Translations under genes and position numbers: made by a program
The notes under the pieces: model-generated
The model's input: the letters and a program-made list of their open reading frames with translations, nothing else
The model's database searches: none
Told to the model about the DNA's origin: nothing
Origin: DASXTC01 sp036505635
GTDB lineage: Bacteria; Acidobacteriota; Polarisedimenticolia; JACPZX01; DASXTC01
Direction of reading: 5' to 3'
Assembly (NCBI GenBank): GCA_036505635.1
Contig: DASXTC010000010.1
Location: 1 to 64,000 of the forward strand
DNA length: 64,000 nt
Part shown: positions 7,809 through 14,828 of the stretch, piece after piece
Layout of the letters: each line of letters begins with the position of its first letter
Numbering within the stretch: position 1 is the stretch's first letter

Positions 7809-8039
7809 TCAATTACCCGGCAGGCTCTTCGCGGGAGCGAGCAGCAGAAAACCGCCGGCCACGATCGCCAGGACACCCGCCCAGAGCGGAATATTCACCG
7901 TCTCTCTGTCCTTGACGGAGAATTCGATCGGGCCGAGCTTGGCGTCGTGGGATTCCTTGGTGAAGCTGAACTTGCCATACGCCAGACCCAGAATTCCGGC
8001 AACGATCAGGACGATCGCCAGGATCTTGATTGCATTCAT
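7809..8039 (-). CDS. Small two-helix membrane protein (DUF3185-like)
   Basis: 76 residues with two transmembrane helices: residues 4-22 (ILAIVLIVAGILGLAYG) and 53-70 (WAGVLAIVAGGFLLLAP). A short hydrophilic loop between them contains KLGPIEFSVKDRETV. This pattern matches the DUF3185 family of unknown function. GAGGAG lies 8 nt before the ATG. It follows the 50-residue membrane protein by 12 nt and so likely belongs to the M48 protease operon. Function is unknown. Such small proteins are often stress-inducible in other bacteria. Confidence 0.75.
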   Translation of the reverse strand: MNAIKILAIVLIVAGILGLAYGKFSFTKESHDAKLGPIEFSVKDRETVNIPLWAGVLAIVAGGFLLLAPAKSLPGN

Positions 8040-8051
8040 CTCGGTTTCTCC

Positions 8052-8204
8052 TCAGACAACTCTTCGACCCTGTATGACGCGCAGCAACACCACCACGATC
8101 GCGATGACCAGCAATACGTGAATCAGGCCACCCATCGTGTACGACGTGACCAGACCAAGAAGCCAGAGCACGATCAGAATCACCACCAGAGTCCCAAGCA
8201 TCAT
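8052..8204 (-). CDS. Lmo0937-type small membrane protein, about 50 aa
   Basis: A very short gene with two consecutive ATG codons. The second (8201) has the ideal 5-nt spacing from a perfect AAGGAGG and is the likely true start. The product begins MLGTLVVILIVLWLLG, continues through SYTMGGLIHVLLVIAIVVV and ends RVIQGRRVV. This two-helix pattern is the Lmo0937 (DUF5670-like) family, whose function is unknown. It lies 13 nt after the M48 protease stop and 12 nt before the DUF3185-like gene. Confidence 0.8.
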   Translation of the reverse strand: MMLGTLVVILIVLWLLGLVTSYTMGGLIHVLLVIAIVVVLLRVIQGRRVV

Positions 8205-8217
8205 TACCTCCTTGCGG

Positions 8218-9759
8218 CTACTGGTGCGCCGCCTTGTCGTTCACTTGCAGGCTCGATACCATCCGCTCGAACGTCGGCCTGAGCACGGCGTAATCCTCGG
8301 CCGGAGCGATGAAGAGAGCGTAGATGACATGCTCGTCGGGCAGCTCGCGCGTGAACAGGGTCACTCGCTCCTCTTCCCGCGTGACGGGAGAGAGCCCCGA
8401 CAGCACCACGGACAGAGCGGCGGCCCCGTTGATCCTGTCGTTTCGCTGCGAGTCCGGTAGCATTCTCAGATTTGGATTGGTCCTCAGGATTTCACCGAGG
8501 AGATCGTTCGTTGCCCTTGCGATCTGCGTGGAATCGCCGCTGCGGGAATTTCCTCCAGCCAGGAAGCCCTGTCTGGAGGCGTAGGAATCGGCGAATCTGC
8601 CGCTGCCGTCCTCATTGAATGGATCGTAGTGATTGATGATCACGCCGTGAATGAGGTCCAGCTCGGGGCCACCGTTGTCCACGTATCCACCATCCGGAGC
8701 CATCGTGACTCCGCTGCCGTTCTGAGGCTCGTAGACACGCCAGTTCGTCGGGTAATCAATCGTGAAAAAGTGCCGGCGCTGCTCGAACGTACGGAACTGC
8801 GTTGAGGGACGGTCGACGTTCTGGATATCGGAGACACGCGCGGCGGACCTGGAAGCGTTCGTTACGGACGTGCTCCCCTGCGGCTGCGGCCGCGCCTGGG
8901 CAATCTGCTGCATGGTCATTGCCGGAGCCATGTTGCGCAGCCTGGAGCTGACCTGCAGGAAGCCGCCCACTGGCGGTGTCGGCCGGATCTTCAGCATCGC
9001 CATCTCCTGTCTCACGCGGGCGGCGCGATCGCCAGGGGTCGGATGGGAGCTGAAGAACTGCTCGACCTTGCTCGGCTCGCGCCTCTTCTTGCCTTCGAGC
9101 ATCTTGAAGAAGGAGACCATGTCCATCGGATCGTACCCGGCTTTCGCCAGCATCTGGGCGCCCACGACGTCGGCCTGCTCCTCGTCGGTGCGGCTGAACT
9201 TCAGGAAGAGCACATTCAGCCCAAAGCCGCCGACCGCGCCCATCGTTCTCTCCGTCGAGCGATTATCTCCGGCTATCAGGCCACCGAGAATTCCCAGCCC
9301 CGTCTGACCGAGATAGGCTTTCGATGCCTGGTTGGTTCCGTGTCTCAGTGCGACGTGTGCCATTTCGTGGGCCATGACCCCGGCGAGCATCCCTTCCGAG
9401 CCGGCCGCCTCGATCAGGCCGCGGTTCAGGTACAGGTATCCGCCCGGTAGCGCGAAAGCGTTGATGTCCGAAGCGTTCACGACCTTGTACCCGTATGGAT
9501 AATCAGCACCGGGAGCGACGTCTGCGAGACGCTTCCCAATCGCGTTGATGTAAAGATCCGTCGACCTGTCGTTGAGGATTGGAAGCTGCTGCTCCGCCTC
9601 GGCCGCTGATTGGCGCCCGATCTCCTGATCCTGTTGCACGGAGAATAGATTGAAACCCGGCCGGATTCGCGTCTGCGCCATCACCGACTCGACGCTCAGA
9701 GCCATCGAGGTCACCGCAAGACCCATCACAATCCGCCTTCGAACATCGTGTCCGGCCAT
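8218..9759 (-). CDS. M48-family zinc metalloprotease with C-terminal extension
   Basis: 513 residues from the ATG at 9759, with AGAGGTGA upstream. An open frame continues upstream but runs antisense-free through the neighbouring gene in another frame and is not credible as protein. The signal peptide ends near VMAQ. The protease domain contains the zinc site HEMAHVALRHG (HExxH plus downstream residues) and a third-ligand region DEEQADVVGAQML. This resembles periplasmic BepA/YfgC-like proteases that maintain outer-membrane proteins. After PTPGDRAARV, the C-terminal approximately 190 residues form a second domain (RHFFTIDYPTNWRVYE) similar to stress-protein surface domains but not named here. 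A dispersed repeat lies about 120 nt upstream. Confidence 0.88.
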   Translation of the reverse strand: MAGHDVRRRIVMGLAVTSMALSVESVMAQTRIRPGFNLFSVQQDQEIGRQSAAEAEQQLPILNDRSTDLYINAIGKRLADVAPGADYPYGYKVVNASDINAFALPGGYLYLNRGLIEAAGSEGMLAGVMAHEMAHVALRHGTNQASKAYLGQTGLGILGGLIAGDNRSTERTMGAVGGFGLNVLFLKFSRTDEEQADVVGAQMLAKAGYDPMDMVSFFKMLEGKKRREPSKVEQFFSSHPTPGDRAARVRQEMAMLKIRPTPPVGGFLQVSSRLRNMAPAMTMQQIAQARPQPQGSTSVTNASRSAARVSDIQNVDRPSTQFRTFEQRRHFFTIDYPTNWRVYEPQNGSGVTMAPDGGYVDNGGPELDLIHGVIINHYDPFNEDGSGRFADSYASRQGFLAGGNSRSGDSTQIARATNDLLGEILRTNPNLRMLPDSQRNDRINGAAALSVVLSGLSPVTREEERVTLFTRELPDEHVIYALFIAPAEDYAVLRPTFERMVSSLQVNDKAAHQ

Positions 9760-9844
9760 CTGTGTCACCTCTTTCATCTCCTGTATCGTGATCACGTCAA
9801 TGATTCCGATGCATCCCGTCTTCAGGATGCGGGTATACCTTGGC

Positions 9845-9935
9845 ACGGAAGAGGGCGGCCGAATATCGGGCCCCGCCTGAATCAGCCGGTGAGAATCCCT
9901 GACAGGGGGTGAAGGGGGGCTTGACCCGAAGGGCA
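9845..9935 (-). repeat. Dispersed intergenic repeat, copy A
   Basis: On the minus strand the core reads TGTCAGG-N-ATTCTC-N8-ATTCAGG (core 9876-9904). The same core with the same spacing occurs in copies B and C. The core is flanked on one side by GGCC-x-GATA and on the other by a C-rich segment with GGGTCAAGCC. All copies sit between two minus-strand genes, 5' of an envelope gene (here the M48 protease, about 117 nt away). It could be a shared promoter or operator, or a degenerate small mobile element. Outer boundaries are approximate. Confidence 0.7.
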
Positions 9936-9969
9936 CGCACCCGTAGGAGGATGCGGGTGACAGGGTATT

Positions 9970-9993
9970 GCGGCGACCTCGACAGGTCGCCGC
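9970..9993 (-). terminator. Hairpin after the DUF4350-like gene
   Basis: A perfect 10-bp inverted repeat (GCGGCGACCT / AGGTCGCCGC) with a 4-nt loop, starting 6 nt past the stop codon at 9999. There is no strong T-run, so termination strength is uncertain. Confidence 0.6.
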
Positions 9994-9998
9994 GGCCC

Positions 9999-10748
9999 TC
10001 AGAGGCCGATCGGCTGGCTGCCTTCCCCCCCAGCCAGCGCCTGTCGGGCGTGGTCCCGCGCGTTGACCCGCAACATGTTCCAGTCGTAGCTGTTCCAGCC
10101 TGAGCCTTGCTTGAAGCTGTTGGGATGAGCCTCGTCGAATCCCTTCAGCCGCCGGAAGAGCCAATGCTCCTTGCGTGCCGTCCCGTCCAGAATCATGAAG
10201 CCACGCCCGACCGGCACCGCGGCCAGCACCCAGCCGCTGTTGCCCGCCGTGTCGCCCATCTGGACGAGCGGCTCGGCTCGCTCGGTGCCATCGAACTTGC
10301 TCCGGGCGAAGAGGTAGAGCTGGTTCACTCCCGCCGCGAGCGCGTGGTCTGAGATCGTCATCCTGGGTGAGAGTCCCTTGACGATGAGCTCGCCGCCGCG
10401 CTTGCCGCTCGACGACCTGACGAAGTCGAAGGACTCGGATCGGAACGGCGCGACTGTCTGCGCCAGAGAGCTCTCGAGCCCCTCTCCAGCCACCCAGAGA
10501 ACCCCACCCGATTCCACCCACTGCCGCAGCAGCTTCATGTGCGAGTCGGAGATGTCTTTCGTATCCTTGTCCTCGAGGACGAGAACGTTCAGGTCCGCGT
10601 GGCTGCGGATGCTCAGCAGATCGTCAATCGTCCTCGGGTCGAGCCGGTAGATTCCCGAATCGATCTTCTCGAACGCTGCCGACGGGGACGCCCCGAGCAT
10701 GGCCAGCACACATGCGAACAGGATAGGAACCAGGATTCGCTTCTTCAT
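9999..10748 (-). CDS. Secreted DUF4350-like protein of unknown function
   Basis: 249 residues from the ATG at 10748, preceded by AAGGAG at 6 nt. A signal peptide is followed by SPSAAFEKIDSG. The middle (LNVLVLEDKDTKDISDSH, LLRQWVESGGVLWVAGEG) has the look of a glutamine-amidotransferase-like/DUF4350 fold in which a 'barrier' or substrate-binding domain sits in the periplasm. No catalytic triad is evident. It follows sod by 46 nt and may be part of that transcript. A hairpin follows its stop. The product name is tentative. Confidence 0.6.
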   Translation of the reverse strand: MKKRILVPILFACVLAMLGASPSAAFEKIDSGIYRLDPRTIDDLLSIRSHADLNVLVLEDKDTKDISDSHMKLLRQWVESGGVLWVAGEGLESSLAQTVAPFRSESFDFVRSSSGKRGGELIVKGLSPRMTISDHALAAGVNQLYLFARSKFDGTERAEPLVQMGDTAGNSGWVLAAVPVGRGFMILDGTARKEHWLFRRLKGFDEAHPNSFKQGSGWNSYDWNMLRVNARDHARQALAGGEGSQPIGL

Positions 10749-10794
10749 CGTGTTCTCCTTGGTTTTCATGCCAGCACTTCTCTTCAATCAGGTG

Positions 10795-11505
10795 CTACCC
10801 GCGGGAACCACCGGGCACGAGCAGGTTGAGGCGTCGCGCCGCCGCGAACCGCGCCGCGATGTCCTTCCAGTTCCACAGATGCCAGATCGCCTCGAAGAAA
10901 TCCGTCTTCTGATTCTGGTATTGAAGGTAATAGGCGTGCTCCCAGGCGTCGATCACCATCAGCGGCACGCCCCCCTGGCTGAGGTTCGACTGGTGGTCGT
11001 AGATCTGCGTGGTGAGCAGGCGCTCGCCGATCGGCTCCCATACCAGAGCCGCCCACCCGGAGCCCATGATGGTCGACGCGACCTCAATCAGCTGTCGTTT
11101 GAACTTCACGAAAGAGCCGAAGTTCTCGTCGATGGCGTGGGCCAGCTCTCCGTCCGGCCGGTCGCCTCCCTTCGGTGTCATGTTCTTCCAAAGAATCGAA
11201 TGCAGGACGTGGCCCGACAGGTTGAACGCCAGGGCGCGCTCGAGCGCCCCGAGGCGGGTGAAATCCTCGGTCGCGCGGGCCTCCTCCAGGAGCGTGATCG
11301 TGATGTTGGTGTTCTTGACGTAGCCGGCGTGATGCTTGCCGTGGTGCAGCTCCATGATCTTGCCGGAGATGTGGGGCTCGAGAGCGCCGAAGTCATAATC
11401 AAGCTCGGGAAGGGTGTACCGTGGCGCAGGCTCCCTCTTCGAGGAGCTCATCGCCAGAGCGACTTCTTTACCCCGAAGGGCCCGATTGGCCGCTCCTCGG
11501 TTCAT
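10795..11505 (-). CDS. sod: Superoxide dismutase (Fe/Mn type)
   Basis: 236 residues. It converts superoxide to peroxide and oxygen. Metal ligands are visible: His in MELHHGKHHAGYV, His in NLSGHVLHSILW, and Asp plus His in VIDAWEHAYYLQY. The conserved GSGWAALVW and WNWKDIAARF segments are also present. Metal preference cannot be assigned safely. The annotated ATG overlaps the ytxH-like stop (TGATG) with GAGG upstream. An internal ATG at 11451 gives a length closer to typical SODs. There is no signal peptide, so it is cytosolic. It is encoded downstream of two membrane stress-type proteins. Confidence 0.95.
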   Translation of the reverse strand: MNRGAANRALRGKEVALAMSSSKREPAPRYTLPELDYDFGALEPHISGKIMELHHGKHHAGYVKNTNITITLLEEARATEDFTRLGALERALAFNLSGHVLHSILWKNMTPKGGDRPDGELAHAIDENFGSFVKFKRQLIEVASTIMGSGWAALVWEPIGERLLTTQIYDHQSNLSQGGVPLMVIDAWEHAYYLQYQNQKTDFFEAIWHLWNWKDIAARFAAARRLNLLVPGGSRG

Positions 11506-11759
11506 CAGCTCGCCTCGCCGCGGGCTTGCTCGAACGCCGCTTGACCTGCTTTCACCGCTTTCCCGACGGCCCTCTGGATCGCACCGGGGACTTGTTCCAT
11601 CGTCTTGTTCAGGTCGAGGGCGGCGCTCTTCAGCCGCTCACGAGTTTCACGCCCGGAGCGCGGTGCGGTGAGGAGCGTGACCGCGATGCCCGCCGCGGCG
11701 CCCAGGACGAACGCACCCAGATACCATCCAAATCCGTTCACAGGGTTATCAGAGGTCAT
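11505..11759 (-). CDS. YtxH-domain small membrane protein
   Basis: 84 residues from the ATG at 11759, which has AAGGAG upstream. An N-terminal transmembrane helix (WYLGAFVLGAAAGIAVTLLTAPRSG) with the GxxxG and TAPxSGxETR hallmark of YtxH proteins is followed by an amphipathic helical tail. YtxH belongs to the sigma-B regulon in Bacillus. Here the gene overlaps the upstream DUF948-like gene by 11 nt, and its stop overlaps the sod start. Confidence 0.8.
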   Translation of the reverse strand: MTSDNPVNGFGWYLGAFVLGAAAGIAVTLLTAPRSGRETRERLKSAALDLNKTMEQVPGAIQRAVGKAVKAGQAAFEQARGEAS

Positions 11760-12192
11760 GGAGTGTCTCCTTATTGTGTGAATCGTGGTTGCTGGTCCGA
11801 TGAGCCGAATGACCATCGGTATTCTGCCGGTCCTCGGCGCCCGAGAAAAAAGCGCGCACTCCAGCTATTACCGCCGGCCCGGCGGCGCCGCCGAGGGTCA
11901 TTGCTGTCCCCAGCCATTTTCCGGAACGATCAATCGAACGGCGCAACATGGAGGCAGCCTCGAACAACGGCTTGAGCGTCTGCGCCTGCGTCTCGAGGGC
12001 CGAGCCGATCCGGTCGAGCCGGCTCGCGGCTTGACCCACCTGATCAAGGGTTCTCTCGAGGCGTGGTCCCGCGGTGTCGAGCGCGGCGCGGGCCCTCCTC
12101 AGAACCTGGTACATCTGGTACAGGACGGGAATCGCCGCGCCCACCAGAAGGGCCAGCAAGACGACTGCAAGAAGAGGCGCGGAAATGGTCAT
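11749..12192 (-). CDS. DUF948-like membrane protein
   Basis: 147 residues: an N-terminal transmembrane helix (LLAVVLLALLVGAAIPVLYQMY) followed by a long amphipathic, probably coiled-coil region (LERTLDQVGQAASRLDRIG) and a second weak hydrophobic patch (GTAMTLGGAAGPAVIAGV), ending in a His/Asn/Ser-rich tail. DUF948 proteins commonly pair with YtxH in Gram-positive general stress regulons, and the pairing is conserved here. It is the first gene of a three-gene unit with ytxH and sod. Function is unknown. Confidence 0.65.
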   Translation of the reverse strand: MTISAPLLAVVLLALLVGAAIPVLYQMYQVLRRARAALDTAGPRLERTLDQVGQAASRLDRIGSALETQAQTLKPLFEAASMLRRSIDRSGKWLGTAMTLGGAAGPAVIAGVRAFFSGAEDRQNTDGHSAHRTSNHDSHNKETLHDL

Positions 12193-12385
12193 CCAAGCGA
12201 ACCACCGCGCACCAAGGCGCTACTTGTAGCTGGCGTTTTCTTCGAGACGAATAACTGACCGGGGATCACATCAACACTTGTACATCAGCGTGGTGAGTCG
12301 ATCAACTCGGGACGTTCCTGATTCGACGAGGGTGGATAACTGAGTAGGCCATCAGGAAGCCCCTGAAGGGAGTTCGGCTCTATGC

Positions 12386-13609
12386 TCAGGTTCCTAGCAG
12401 CTCACCGATAGGCTTCAAATCCTCGATGCGGTCGCTGATTGATTTGATCATTACCATCATCGGGACGGCGAGCAGGAGGCCCCAGACGCCCCACATCCAT
12501 CCCCAGAACATCAATCCCAGGAAAAGCGCGACGCCGTTCATGCGCACCGCCCGCATGGTGAGCCATGGTGTCAAGATCAACCCTTCCAGGCTCATGATTA
12601 TGAACGACACACCGGCGAGGTAGAGGCCCATCAGGATCGTGCCGAACTGAAGGAAGCCGATCGTGAAGAGACCTGCCATGACGATCGCGGGACCGAAGTA
12701 GGGGATCGCGTCGAGCAGCCCGGCGGCAATCCCCCAAATGGGCGCCTGCTCGAGGCCGATCCACCAGAAGGCGATGCCTGATACGACGCCGACGAGGACC
12801 GACGTCATCATCTGGATGAGCATGTACCGCGCGATCTGCGTGTCGATCTCCTCGAGGATCTGGGCCGTGATCTTTCGGCTCAGGACGGATGAGCCGGCGA
12901 TCTTCATCAACTTGCGTTTGAAGAGATCTCCCGTGATCAGCATGAAATAGACAAGGAATAAGACCAGGATCACCGCGCTACCCGCCGAGATGAGCCCTGT
13001 GCCGCCCCGCCAGATATAGTCACCCAGGTTGATCGGTTTCTCCTCCACTTGCACTCGCGTGATACCCTTCCGAATCGCGTCGGGTCCGACCGCCTCCGTG
13101 GTCGTGTTCTCCATCTCGGTAGCGGCTTTCTGCATCTTTTGCATCAGACCCTGTCCGTCGCCTCGGGTTACTTTGAGCGATTCGCCAAGTTTCCTGGCTG
13201 CCGCCGGCAGTTTCTCGACGACGGCCACGGCATCATCGAGCAGCGTGAATACGCCGAAGGCGGCGCCGCCTGCCAGCAGGGCGAGCAGGACGCCGGCTCC
13301 GACGGCTCGAGGGATCGACCACCTCTTGAGCCAGGCGACGATCGGCTCGAGGGCGTAGCTGATCAGCACGCCGACGGCGAGAGGGATGAAAACCTGCTGG
13401 GCGAGTTGCAGGAACAGGACGATGCCAATGCCGGCAAGCAGCGCCAGCGAGAGGGAGCGGACATCGACGGGAGCTCTGGAGATCGTCTCTGGCTCGTCGG
13501 GTGGGAGACCGCTGACCGTACCTGGGCCTGGGGCGGGTGACGTGACGGCGGAGGAGTCCCCCGCCATCACGTCACCACCGGAATGAGGACCACGGCCTTC
13601 GTCGTTCAC
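12386..13609 (-). CDS. AI-2E/PerM-family membrane permease
   Basis: 407 residues. A hydrophilic, Pro/Ser-rich N-terminus of about 45 residues precedes about eight transmembrane segments and a central soluble domain (about 110-210). Family signatures include FIPLAVGVLISYALEPIV, LIQMMTSVLVGVVSG, GIAAGLLDAIPYFGP and GVWGLLLAVPMMVMIK. Members include a proposed autoinducer-2 exporter and Na+/H+ antiporters, so the substrate cannot be named. The GTG at 13609 is used. An ATG at 13567 with GGTGGTG upstream is a good alternative. It lies 10 nt after the BON-domain gene, implying co-transcription. Confidence 0.85.
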   Translation of the reverse strand: MNDEGRGPHSGGDVMAGDSSAVTSPAPGPGTVSGLPPDEPETISRAPVDVRSLSLALLAGIGIVLFLQLAQQVFIPLAVGVLISYALEPIVAWLKRWSIPRAVGAGVLLALLAGGAAFGVFTLLDDAVAVVEKLPAAARKLGESLKVTRGDGQGLMQKMQKAATEMENTTTEAVGPDAIRKGITRVQVEEKPINLGDYIWRGGTGLISAGSAVILVLFLVYFMLITGDLFKRKLMKIAGSSVLSRKITAQILEEIDTQIARYMLIQMMTSVLVGVVSGIAFWWIGLEQAPIWGIAAGLLDAIPYFGPAIVMAGLFTIGFLQFGTILMGLYLAGVSFIIMSLEGLILTPWLTMRAVRMNGVALFLGLMFWGWMWGVWGLLLAVPMMVMIKSISDRIEDLKPIGELLGT

Positions 13610-13619
13610 TTTGTGGAAC

Positions 13620-14690
13620 CTACGACCTGGATGCGTTCCGGGTCTCGACCTTCAGCTCGTTGCGGACCGATCTGACGCCGGTCACGGAACGGGCAAGGTA
13701 CACGGCCGAGAGGTTCCTCTGCCAGGTTGGCACCATGCCGGTGAGCCGCACGACGCCATTCTTCACTTCGACGCCGATGTTGGCGTTCTCCTGATCTCCA
13801 CCGTCGTTGAGCGCCTTCTTTACGCCCTCCTGGATCTCCTCGTCGCGTGCCTGAACCATCTCCTGCCTCGCGGAGGACACCACCTCGATCTGGTTCTCCA
13901 CGCACTTCACGCCGGCCACGCCGCGAGCGATCTCGGCGGCCGCGGATTTCGATTCCTGGGTGGGGACCATGCCGAATAGCGTCACGACCCCATCACGGGT
14001 ATCGACGTTGATTTCGGTGGCCGGGGTACGGGAGTCGGCGGCCAGCCTCATCTTCGTTGCGGACGTGATCCAGAGGTCGCTCGTGACGCCGCCGACATTG
14101 CGGTTATCGGTTTCGGGCTTCGTGACCTCATCCGTCCTGAAGTCGTCGTCGCAGAGCGTGTCGGTGACGTCGATCTCGGAGGCAACGCGAAACACACCGG
14201 GCTGGCTTGCTGCGTAATAGATTGCGCGCTGGTAATCGTCGAGGGACGCCGCCCTGCCTGTGAGGAGAATGACGCCCTTGTTGACGGACTTAACGGAGAT
14301 GCTGCTGTCCTCGAGCGATTTGTCTCCGTTCAAGCGCTTCTCGACGTCCATCTTGATGTGGTCGTCGGAGTGCTTCGTCATCGTCGCGTTCATGGCAGGC
14401 GAGGTAACGTGCAGAAGATTCCTCACATCGCTGACGCCCTCGATCTTCTTGACTTCCTCGGCCGCGCGCGCCTTCTCTTTCTCGTCGTGCACCGAGCCGT
14501 AAAGAGTCACGCGTCCGTTGATGGTGTCCACGTTGATGTCGGTGCCCTTGACGTCATCGGCGAGGTAAAGCACTGTCTTCGCCTTCATCGTGATCCAGGC
14601 ATCGGATCGTGAGTGGGCGAAGGCGGCGATCGAAATCGACAGGATCGCCGCGGCGAGCAAGGGATACTTGATCCAGAGTTTCTGATGCAT
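13620..14690 (-). CDS. Periplasmic protein with four BON domains
   Basis: 356 residues. A signal peptide (ILSISIAAFAHS) is followed by four BON-type modules. Each has an alpha-beta unit ending with a turn like INGRVTLYGSV, VNKGVILLTGRA, RDGVVTLFGMV and KNGVVRLTGMV, then a helix and VRNELKV/VENQIEVV-type strands. BON proteins such as OsmY bind phospholipid surfaces and are induced by osmotic or envelope stress. AAGGAGAG precedes the ATG. It is followed 10 nt later by the AI-2E-family permease. A sigma-70-like promoter is proposed upstream. Confidence 0.88.
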   Translation of the reverse strand: MHQKLWIKYPLLAAAILSISIAAFAHSRSDAWITMKAKTVLYLADDVKGTDINVDTINGRVTLYGSVHDEKEKARAAEEVKKIEGVSDVRNLLHVTSPAMNATMTKHSDDHIKMDVEKRLNGDKSLEDSSISVKSVNKGVILLTGRAASLDDYQRAIYYAASQPGVFRVASEIDVTDTLCDDDFRTDEVTKPETDNRNVGGVTSDLWITSATKMRLAADSRTPATEINVDTRDGVVTLFGMVPTQESKSAAAEIARGVAGVKCVENQIEVVSSARQEMVQARDEEIQEGVKKALNDGGDQENANIGVEVKNGVVRLTGMVPTWQRNLSAVYLARSVTGVRSVRNELKVETRNASRS

Positions 14691-14714
14691 TGGAATCTCT
14701 CCTTCAGAGTGTCC

Positions 14715-14743
14715 ATCGTATGTTTCGGCGACACGGACACCAA
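14715..14743 (-). promoter_or_regulatory. Candidate sigma-70-type promoter for the BON/permease operon
   Basis: On the minus strand TTGGTG, a 17-nt spacer and TACGAT lie about 25 nt upstream of the BON-protein ATG. Two to three mismatches from consensus make this tentative. Confidence 0.35.
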
Positions 14744-14828
14744 CCGCAGAGCGAGGGCCGCTGCCGATCGCAACGGTTCACTTCGAGTCGGCCGTTCATC
14801 CAGGGCCCCTCCTCAAGGCCCGACACAT

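Noticed and set aside
9760..10521. Apparent N-terminal extension that would make the M48 protease about 767 residues
   Set aside because: The extension reads over the DUF4350-like gene in another frame, is Arg/Gly-rich without structure, and a good signal peptide with ribosome-binding site starts at 9759.
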